A stretch of DNA of 64,000 bases, taken from assembly GCA_033439295.1 (NCBI GenBank), contig JAVTLE010000016.1:2604001-2668000 (forward strand), read 5' to 3'. This document shows, one piece after another, positions 34,801 through 44,900 of the stretch (positions are counted from its first letter, which is position 1; each line of letters opens with the position of its first letter). This stretch comes from Deuterostichococcus epilithicus (taxonomy: Eukaryota > Chlorophyta > Trebouxiophyceae > Prasiolales > Stichococcaceae). The notes beneath the pieces are model-generated. The model was not told the origin of the DNA and did no database searches. It saw only the letters and a program-made list of their open reading frames with translations. Position numbers and translations under genes: made by a program.

Positions 34801-37037
34801 GGCTCGGAGTGCCAGTTATCCTAAGCTGGGGCAGAATTGCATCTGATGACAGCCTGCTTTCGCATCAAAACAGCGGCCTTACTTCTGGAACCAGATCTTG
34901 CATAGCAAGCGCGCCCGGCCAGCCACAGCCTGCCACAACCGTGCGAAACCAAAAGAAAATCGCCTGATCAGTTTCTGGAATGGTTCGCCCTCTGTCAAAC
35001 TCCTGCAGTGGCACACTGGAGTTGGTGCCGGGCCGGCCGCTGACTACATTGTGCGGCGTGCCGCTGGGGTGGGACGAGCTACGAACGTACTCGACGTTGC
35101 TGTGGGTGCTGCGCACTGTCATCGTCGGCTACATCATCATCTCGCTGTCTGAAAAGGGTGGCTTTGGCCCGGTGCGCATACTCGAATCCCTGTTGTAATC
35201 GGCTTCTGAAATTGAGTCTGCATGCTGCAGTGTTCCGGCTAAACCTTGCTGCAGCGCGACTGATCTGGAAACGAAAGTGTCAGCTGGCGCTAGGAATTGA
35301 AAGGGGGGCACAGCCGTTACCAGCGAGTGTACTGATTCCAATCCTGATCCCTGGTGTCTGGCGGTGACATCAGGCACAAGTGCTGCTTCACTGCTGGATG
35401 TTGTCTGATATCGACCTGGTGCCTGCCCACCGCAGGTGGTGCTGGTGGTCATCGTCGCACTGCTGTGGCTGTCCTACAGCCGCCTGCTGCTTCCCATGCA
35501 CGACCGCCTGGAGCAGGTGACTCGCCTGGCCAGAACCTTCATGCGCTAATTTGTGTAAACACTTCCCCATTGTGGGTCGTTGAACTCCTTGTGGCCCTGT
35601 CGGGTTTGCTGATCACATTCTCCATCTGCATTCGACTTGCGCAGCGGCGAACAATTTGCTCTGCTGAGCCAAAATCATGTCCTGCTGAAAGATGGCACCC
35701 AGCTCGTCCGTGGGACCAACTGCTGCTGCGCACTGCGCCATGCGGTGTCTGCCCTGCAACGGAGACTGCCGCACTGCTGTGCATCATTGCCTTGCAGCAT
35801 CTCCCCTGGCTTGAATGCTTTCTCCCACGGCCAGCTCATGCTACTGTCTTTCGGATTGTCAATTGCGCGGTATCAGGCTGACCGCACATTGGCTGATTGC
35901 AGGGTATTGAGGTGTTTGCCGCCGCCGGCGACACCGTCACCTTCGCTTGCGCGCTGACACTGCTGATTCTATCAACATCGAGCGTCGAGTACACACTCAT
36001 CATGGGGCAGCTGATGGTCGCCTCACAGGTGCCCTGTCTGCCACTGCGCCCTCCTCGTTACTCTCTCTCAAAGTCTGTCGTAAACGCGCACCTGAGGACG
36101 TCAACACCTCAAGCGAGGTCGAGAGTCGATGCATGTGCATACGTACGTGGTTCTTTCTGAACTGCTTTTGTGAAGTTCGTTCATTCATCTTGTCATACTG
36201 CTGCAGGGAGCGGCCATCTGGCTGGCTATCATAACACGGCCCATCACCTGGTGGCCCGTCATCAAGCTGCACATTGCGCCCCGCCTGAGGGTGTTAATGA
36301 TCGGCACCACCATCGTGCAAGTCGGCGGCCTGTCGCCATCGGCGCACGCACCCGGCAGCGGGCACCTGGCTGATGACAACGACAGCGCCGTCGGCAGCAG
36401 AGGCGGCAGTCGTGGCGGCACAAGGGTCTTGGGCCTGTCGCCTTCCGGCTTCTTGGCACTCGCGGCCAACAGCAATGGCAGCCGCCACGGTGGCACGTCC
36501 GCGGCGGGCAGCGCTGCAACCAGCCGCCACTGCGCGCCTCGCAGCAGCGGCGGTGCTGGCAGCCAGGTCGGCACCGGCAATGTCGCCGGCAGCGAAGGCT
36601 CGACTCGCGCAAGCCGCCTAGGCCCTGCCGCCAGCCCATTTGCTCTGTCGCAGTCTGATGCCTCAGCAACGGCGGTGTCGCTTGACATGGATCCGGATGC
36701 TGGTGATGACAGCTTTGCAGGCGGCGCCACAGCAGCGCCCACGGCGCAGACGCACACGATGGGCGACGCCAAGGCTGTCCCGCGCAGCGCTTGGCCGTCG
36801 TTCATGCAGCAAAGCCTCTCCTTCTTCAGCCGCCAGGTCAGTGGCGACTGTGATGCAGGCGGCGGCCCAGCTGGAGCCGTCGCTGCCGGCACAGCATCGA
36901 CGCCTTTGGAGCGGCGTGGCAGCATTGGCAAAGTCATTGCAGCAGTGGTGGGACGCCGTAATAGCCAGGACACTGACGAGGGGTTGCCCGTCTCCCGGCT
37001 GCCATCGGGACCCGCCTCCATGCCCGGGAGGCCATGA
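20616..37037 (+). CDS. Gene A: giant polytopic membrane protein with split TRP/Flc-like core and Pro-rich ectodomain
   Basis: Exon 1 (20616-21398) carries a signal peptide (LLPLALLLMLAAC; ATG 20781 sits just before it) and ALDPKDAAGNELPVPGT. Exons 21682-21764 and 21994-22103 form a beta-rich domain (FKVDFGG; FDVNEGIVYLSAAVP). Exon 22326-22443 has TM FSAFFLLAVLIIT. Exon 23098-23233 has TM LGIGILGAVLAAQTIYVSGY, then FRDVTREFNWWSGNI. A huge Pro-rich part follows (24411-26458 and 26627-28624) with an unknown domain (TFAWQGKAVTVSLSATGG to SGFFFFNGTA). More ectodomain exons run to about 30.9 kb. From 31.2 kb come LNSVNDLLAVFGNT and the membrane core: FRCFHRHPPAILEFPRLEL, CIFVLGVLGFLGFGAW, LLWVLRTVIVGYIIISL, VVLVVIVALLWLSYSRLLLP, and IWLAIITRPITWWPVI. 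A Gly/Ser-rich tail ends at 37037. The TRP/Flc assignment is inference from motif style. Reading-frame breaks and Ns occur in the Pro-rich exon (27.0-28.6 kb). Confidence 0.75.
24540..26290 (+). repeat. Pro/Thr/Ala-rich low-complexity coding repeats of gene A
   Basis: The frame encodes EQPA/AEQ-type repeats (24.68-24.92 kb), then PTPTAAP-like repeats to about 25.3 kb. After the TFAWQG domain come PTSKPT/PTEAPT-type repeats (25.69-26.28 kb). Such segments are usually extended, O-glycosylated spacers in algal wall proteins. There is an ambiguous base near 25.78 kb. Confidence 0.8.
26880..28560 (+). repeat. Poly(Pro/Ser) PPPPSPPP tract of gene A with frame breaks
   Basis: CCG/CCA/CCC/AGC-rich DNA encodes PPPPSPPP and PPPQPP runs, typical of pherophorin-like hydroxyproline-rich spacers. 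The Pro-rich reading changes frame repeatedly, for example near 27.28 kb and several times between 27.73 and 28.2 kb. Ns cluster at 27.03-27.13 kb and near 28.51-28.53 kb. Slipped or collapsed assembly is the simplest cause. The frame that enters the next domain (LNQGALVGQAFDAATGSP) is the same one that began the exon. Confidence 0.8.
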
Positions 37038-38982
37038 ATTTGATGAACCTGGTGTTCCGGCAAGCAACTGCCACATCCGTCATCGGCAGGTGACGCTTGT
37101 GTGATGTTGGTAGGACTAATCTGTGAGCATTATTACCAAGGATGGCAATGATGTGTACCATCCCTATAATGCATGCATGGACGACGACGCTGTGCCACCG
37201 TGCCAACATTGATGTTGACCTTTGAGCAGTTTTACCCTAATATGTGCTTGCTTGCAATTGCCGCATGCGTGATGTGGAGGCTTTGGGTGCCCTTTCATGA
37301 GACAGCTAGGGTTGGGCCGCCATTCACACCAGCACACGTACGTGCCGAGCTGTTGATTTCAAACACCAACATTCCTGCTCTCCATCGTGCATGGCCGGCG
37401 CCCGCTGGCACCAGGCGCCGCCCTCAGGCCGAACCAGCTACAGTGGCGTGTGATCGCCTCACCGCCTCGAGACCGCCACTGCACTGAGCATGGCGATGTT
37501 TATTGGTCAAACGAGTCCAGGTCTAGTCTCTGGTGTTCTCGCCGCGGCATCGTTCCTGCCGCCATGATTGCTGCGCGCGCATGAGGCTGCCGATTCCGGA
37601 ATGGAATGGTTCGCTTCGAAAATGCTCAGCGCACTACTTCGCTACTTGGACTTCCTACTTCACTACTTCGACTCGATCATCCGTGGAACTGTGTTTCATC
37701 GAACCGCCGACATCACCGGAGGTGGCATCGCATGATTCCTCCTCTGAGCTGATCATGAGATCGAGGGAATCTAAATCCACGTACTACAGGTACTACTACA
37801 GGTACGCCAGGTCGCAATTGGCGCAGGGCTTCAAGCTCCGGCTGTATCTCTTTTCGCCGTTGCAATACTCCATTCTTATGGTTATGCGCAGCATGCAGGC
37901 ACGTTGATCAGCGCAGACCTGCAGGTGGCCGTCACGGCTGCACTATCGTCTGCGCAGGTACGGGGCCGGAAGCGTTGGCTGCTGGCTCGCTCGGACGGCG
38001 GCACCCCTTGATTGGCGCACAAAAGACGGCAGGTGGGTCTTGGGGTCAAAGACAGCGTCTTGTCGATATAAAATTTTGGGGCACAAATTTATGCGAGAAA
38101 GACATCGCGTCGGACGCGCTGATGCGCTTAGATAAGGAGGTCATGTCACTGGTGAAACGTCAACAGGGGTTTGCGCATTGAGGGTCGAGCGCCTCATCAT
38201 CCTTGCGAAGGATTGCCGGCTCATTAGAGGTTTTGCAGCCGACCAATTTCCCTGCAGCCGGGGGATCAGAAACCTCCTACGCGATGCTGACGGACGCCGG
38301 CGGGCAGGTGTTTCGCATCAGGGTGTTTTAGCTGCAGTTCAAAAGCCTTTCTGAGGGCTGGTTATGCAAATGAGCTCGCACCGGCCTGCACAGTGGACAT
38401 ACCAAAAAGGGTCCACACCAGGCTGTCGTTATAGGCGCTGTTATTAGCGCTGAACCGGCTTGCCTGCAGCATCATTAATTCTGCATGGCAAATTCGGAAG
38501 CAACATCTGGCAATTGCGAGCATTCCTGACGTTCAGAGCTGCCAGGCCTCGTTCGCACTATTGTACACGGAACACGGCATGCATCACGACAGATGCCTGC
38601 CACAATTGGCTGGACTCACGTCGTCGCAGCTTTTGCAAGGCTGAACCTGAACTTCAGAAGACATCCGCTGCAGGCCTGAGCGTGAGCATATGTACACGCA
38701 TTGATCGGAGCGAGAAGCACGTTAATTTGCATGCACGCATGCACGCGAGATTTTGGACAGCGTCAACGTTTCGGCGTGGCAGACTGCTCACGGCGCTGAC
38801 AGATAGATTCCTTGGATTGCTCCTTGACATGCGCGATGCTTCTTTACAAAACAGGGTGGGGCATATTGCTGGCGACGCTGGCCAGTCATGCGCGGCAACT
38901 GAAGGTCAGCCACATCAGACGGCTCTCTGTGCCGTGACGTGTTTGCAGCATTTCTTGCCGCTGCAGGCACCGCGTCAGGCGG
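37038..38982. other. Spacer between genes A and B, nothing recognised
   Basis: No exon resembling the family or any other known protein is visible on either strand. The 3' UTR of A and the promoter of B must be here. A TACTACAGG-type short repeat occurs near 37.78-37.80 kb. Confidence 0.35.
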
Positions 38983-41900
38983 ATGGCGACCTGCTGCGAT
39001 CCCGCAGTCGCAGCACTGCAGCGCCCGCCATGCCGCGGCTGGCATACAGTCCATGACTCGCTTCCTGCACAGCAGACGAGGATTCAGTGGGCGAGAAGCG
39101 ATCAACTTGCCGCATGCGCACAGCGGCCTGGCAGGAGGCGCAAGCGCTACCGCGCGGCAACATGCAGAACAACAGCATTCTCCTCCGCTGCGGTAGCGGC
39201 CCTGCTGCCGCTGATGGCGCTGCTGCTTGCCGCCTTGCCGCAGGCTGCCGCAGCCACCACACACGGCTGGCAGCGTGCCAGGATGCCGGGAGGCAGCGGA
39301 CTCGAGAGCATTAGCGGCCAGCCTCACGGCCGCAAACTGACGGCGCAGCAGCAGGCAGCAATCGAGGCGTTGCAGCAGGGCGCAGGCAGCCTGGGATTCA
39401 CAAGTCGACCTTCAGAGGCAGCGGCCGCGTCGGTGGCGGCCTTCGGCCGCTCTGCAGCGAAATCCAGAGCGGCAGCCTCGAAGGGCGCGTCGGCGGCTGC
39501 AGCGGCGATGTCCATCGCAGGCTTTTCGAGTGGCAACGCCACGTCGCATGCGGTGGCACGTCAGCGGCAATTGCTGCCATCGGCAGACGCTGCCGCGGCA
39601 TGGGCGGCGCTTGTGGCACTGGACCCCAAGGATGCGGCTGGCAATGAGCTGCCAGTGCCGGGCACGCCTGCAGGCCGTCGACTGCTGGGCCGCGGTGTGA
39701 CGGAGATGGAGGAAGGCGGCGGCGTTGAGCTGTACTCGCCGCAGCAGCGCATCAATCAGATTCCGGTGAGTCAGGTCTTGGCCTGGAGTGCTGAGCGAGA
39801 GCACCAGCCTTACTCAGAAGCTTTCTTCTTGAAGCTCAATTGGGGCTCGCAAATCTGTCACGTCATACCAGCTTTCCAGCTTTCAGTCTTTGTCACAAAT
39901 GGCAGTCCGTTTTCCACATGGAAGACTAGCCTCGACAATTTGCGAAGGAACGCAAAAACGGACCTTGGTCTCATGGTGCCGTGCTTCCTGTCTCATAACA
40001 CCTTCGGAAACCGGGGCACGGACATTGTGCTCTGGATCTGCAAGGCAGGGTCAAGAGATCCGCTTTGTCCCGCCAAATCAACCTCATCCCACTCATCCAG
40101 CTTGGTGCTGGAAAAAACCAATTACTGCTGTGGAGTGCAGACGCTGTTCTTCAGGATCGACTTTGGTGGCGCGACGCGCCTGAAGGACCCGCTGAGCCTG
40201 TTTGCCATCACCGGCACCAACAGGTGCGGCGGTTCTAGACGCAGTACCAGAGCGCCTCTCAACACTTTGCCGTGGCCGCTACCTTGTCAGCTCGAGTCCG
40301 AGCTGCTGGCGCCTTGCTTGCGACCTGTGCATGCCGTGCACTTCGTTCACAGTCTGCCTGCCATGCGCCCTGCGGCCAGACTGCCAGGTCTGGCCGCATA
40401 CAGCCGCAGCCACTTTCAGCGGTGCTACTGTGCGCGCCTCTGCTCCCTGATCTGCCTGCCCCACACCAGTGGATGCCGGTGCTGCAGAATCAACGTGGTG
40501 GATGACGTCAACGAGGGCATCGTGTACATTTCGGCGGCGGTGCCCAGCAAGAAGCGCCGTGCAGATGTCGTCCTGACCGTCTCAAGGGATCGCCAGGGTG
40601 AGCCTGCTCAACTGGAGCGGCCCCGCAGGCTTCTGTGCACGGTGTCGGAAAAGGGCGCATGTTGAGTGCAAAGTGTCATACTGAACAAGCATGCCATGCT
40701 GCGCCAGCACATGAAAGGTGCTATCCCCATGCGGCATAGATCCGCCATCGGGACAGGCGACTTCTGCAGAATCATACAGCTGCACGAAACAGCTTGCTAG
40801 TTGTGGTGGCTCGCGCGCATGGCCTGCACCTCTGGGGGATTGCGCAACCCCTGCTGCATGCCTCAATGCGTGTTTGAAGGGATGAGGCTTGGTGTGCTTC
40901 TCAGATGCCGGACTGGACTTGGGCGTCAAGAACGAGAAGATGTTGAGCTTGTCGATGATTTGCTTTCCTGCAGGCGGCATCATTGCGCCGCCAGTGACAC
41001 TGGACCTGCACTATGTGCCGAAGAATTTGGCGCTGCAGCACTTCGGCCGCTTCAGTGCCTTCTTCCTGTTGGCCATCCTCATCCTGACTGGGTGCGTGGC
41101 CTGTGTGTGGCTTGCACCTGTGAATGAGAAAGGCATGAGTCTCAGCGCTTCGCAGCCTGTGGGCAGCAAACTTCTGCCAGCAAAACGCCTGCCGCGCCCG
41201 CAGCGTGCGCCGGGTGCTGCCCCGATGCTGCGCTGCAGCCTTTGTGCCGAGAACGCTTCAGCGGCTGGGGCCATCGCAGAGAAGCATGCCAGATGGCGCA
41301 AAGCTTCTGGCACAGCATCCTGATAGCAGTGCCCCCCTTCAGCTCCTGATCTGCTGGCAAAGAGACAGGATAGCCACGTCGACACCATGCGTGCAGCCGC
41401 CTGGGTTCGTTTGCCGGCAGGCGGCCCGTTTGGTTCATGGCATCCCTGCATGACGATGAACCCTCCTGTGAGCAGGAGTGACAAAGCAGACGTGCCACCG
41501 TGCAGGCTGCTCGCGCTGTTGGAAAGCTTTTTCAACTCTGGCGACATGGGGGGCTTCAGCGGCGGCATGGACCAGCAAGGGCGGCCGCTCCCAGGCTCAT
41601 CCCGTCATGCAGCCAGGGCGGGGCCCTCAGGTGGGTGCTATCGCTGATTGGCGTTGCTGAGGCGCCGCTCTGTGCAGCTTGTGGCCAGGGCATAGGTCAT
41701 AGCAGGGCTGTCTGCATTAGCTGCAGTAGCATGCCGTACCCGCCTCATGAATAATCGCCGGCTGAAGGCCCAGCAGCAGTAGCAACAGGCAGCATAATCG
41801 GCACAGGACCCGGCGGCCGGCCTGTCAATCAGAATGCTGCACCACTGCAGCACGCTGCACGGGCGCTGCTGTGACCGCAGAAGCATTGCGTCAGAGCTGC

Positions 41901-44900
41901 TCTGGTCACGGCCCTCCCCGTCTGCAGGCTCTGCCCTGGGCATCGGCATCCTGGGCGCAGTGCTGACGGCGCAAACCATCTACGTGAGCGGCTACTTGCC
42001 AGGGGTGCCGCCCAACTTCCGAGACGTCACTCGCCAGTTCGGCTGGTGGTCCGGCAATATCAGGCGCGCCTTGAACAGCAATGTGCCGTCCGATGAACAT
42101 GCGCGCAGAAACGTGTAAGGTATGTTTTGCGCTGGGTCCGGGCAGCCAGTCCAGCGAAACACTTGCGCCTGCTGCGACTTTTGGGTTTGGAATCTGCGGG
42201 TCGAGGGCTCAAACTAGGTGCCTGCTTTCTCTGATCACACCGGGCGTGGCTGTGCCGCTGTTGCTGGCCAGCGGAGTTCGAAGAAGCTTCCGGCGCATGC
42301 CGCAATGCCATCACAGCTGCTGTCTCCTGCACTGCATGGTATGCGCGGCTCGCTTAGAGTTTCACCACTGGAGCGCTTGCGCAAACAGCGGTCCCTGCTT
42401 GGCTGAGCAGCCGGGGACACTTACATGGCGCAGGATGCCGGCGTTCCAGGACGTCAGCGACTTTGACACCCGGCTGTCGGCGGGCGAGGAACTTGCATTC
42501 GTCAACAGAACGGGCTTCAACCAGCCGGGACTGCTAATCGAGACCTTCGGCTCAGACCCTGAGACCTTCTTTTACCGTGAGACATTGCAACATGTATCTC
42601 CAAGGCCCGAGTACTGCCGCTTGCATGCACTTGCATGCATGTGACCTGAGCCATTGGCCCTGGGCTCGTCAGACTCAGCCGCGCAAAGTCCTTTCCCAGG
42701 GCATTGGCCAAATCAAGCGGCCAACATGCTGCTGCTGCTCTCAGCTCCAGCAGCAGCAGCACGCTGGCCACACTTACTTGCAGCAGTTGCCAGTGACTGT
42801 TGCGGATAGCCCATGATTCTCTGAGCTCCACCCCTCGAGGTATTTGAGGCATTATCTTCACAAGCGCATGTCGTCCCTGCTGCCTGCAGCCTTCACGTCC
42901 AACAACAACTCCACTCCACCGACCGAGACCGACAGCGCGCCGGATAGACCACCTGGTGGGTCAACATTTCCCGCCCTTTTGAAACCCAAAGCGCCTTTTA
43001 GTATGGGCGCGGTTGTCTTCTGCACAAAGGAGCATGTATGTAATCTCTTTTACAGGCACGAACGGTAGCTCGCAGTGCTGGATCGTGTGCTATCCTGTCA
43101 TACATCAAGACTTCCAATATTGTGGCTTCGAATGAGCGCCAACCCCTTGCTGCAACTGAGGTTGTGCTGCCGCCTGCAGTGATTGCGTCGCCTCTGCCAC
43201 CAACAGCGGCGCCGTCCGGCGATTCCACCGTGGCGCCATCGAACATGCCCACGGCCACCACTGTGGCGCCATCGAACGTGCCCACGGCCACTACTGTGGC
43301 GCCATCGAACGTGCCCACGGCCACTACTGTGGCGCCATCGAACGTGCCCACGGCCACGCCATCCATCAGCCCTACCACTGCGCCGTCCGTCAACCCCACA
43401 GCCGCACCATCTGACGACCCCACAGCGACGCCAGCTGTCGTCCCCGCGCCCGCTCCGACAGAGCAACCGACAACATCGCCCAGCACCGATGCCCCCACTG
43501 CCAATGCTCAGACGGGAGGGACACCCTCGCCGACGCAATCGCCCATGGTGGACGAGCCCACGCCTGCCCCCAGCCCGGACACTGCCCCCCCAACGCCGGC
43601 CGCAGCTGCAGCGGACGTGCCTCCATCTCCGGACACCGCGCCGACACCGGCACCTGCCGCCTCCACCACGCGGGAGCCAGCTCCCGCCCCGTCGGCAGCA
43701 CCCACGGACGCTCCTTCGCCCGGGTTGTCAGGCGCCACGCCCGCGCCGGCTGGCTCGCCGCCGGTGCCGGCGCCGGGAACCGCCGCTCCCACGCCTGCAG
43801 GCACCCAAGCGCCCGCAGGCAGTCCCGCGCCCACAGCCACGCCTACGCCGACAAGCCCTCTGACTCCGACAGCGCCGCCGACGCCAACGGGGACTTCACC
43901 CTCGACAGCGGCGCCCTCTGCTGGCACGCCAGCACCCACGCGCGGGCCAACTGAAAAAACCAGTGCCCCCACGCCCACCGCATCGCCCACACCCACGAAA
44001 GCGCCAGCAACTACGACATCCCCCACACCCACCGTGCAGCCCGCCGCAGCACCCACTGTGCGGCCCACGACATCCCCCACACCCACTGTGCAGCCCACCG
44101 CAGCACCCACTGGGCAGCCCACGACATCCCCCACACCCACTGTGCAGCCCACCGCANCACCCACTGGGCAGCCCACAGCGCGGCCCACGGCGCCGACGCC
44201 GGCGCCGCCGCTGCGCACGACCGACGGCACCGCCGACGGGTCGAACACCTTCGCCTGGCAGGGCGGATCCGTGGCAGTAAGCCTGTCAGCGACGGGCGCA
44301 ACATACAGTGGCGACCTTGCACGACGCCGGCTGCTGGAAGGCGCAGCAACGGAAGCAGGAAGCAGGAGGCTGCTGACGGTGCCCGGCGACTTCCTGCGCG
44401 CCGTTTCCACTGCCGCTGGTTTCACCAGCATCGTGGCCACCAGCTTGGAGGCAGTGGAGTTCATCTACGACACGCCGCGCCAGGAGGGTGGCGAATCGGG
44501 CAGTTTCTTCTTCAACGGCACCGCAATGGCAACGGCGACGCCCGCCCGCCGGCGGGCACTGCTGAGTGTCGCACAGGGGGTAGACGCCAAGGTGCCGGCC
44601 GCTAGCCTTGCGGACGAGTTGTCGGCGGCGCAGCTGGGGAGTCCGCCCCCACGTGCTGGAGAAATGGCCACGACAGAGCCGACCCCAGCGCCGACCAAGG
44701 CGCCGACCTCGGAGCCAACCCCAGTGCCGACGGAGGCACCGACCTCCGAGCCAACCCCAGCGCCGACCGATGCGCCGACCCCGGAGCCAACCCCAGCGCA
44801 GACCAACGCACCTACCTCGGAGCCGACCCCAGCGCCGACCAAGGCACCTACCTCAGAGCCATCCCCAGCGCCGACGAAGGCGCCAACCTCGGAACCAACC

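Noticed and set aside
38983-40665. Single-exon 560-codon gene
   Set aside because: It contains three exons of gene B separated by introns that happen to be open; gene A shows the same exons with ordinary introns.
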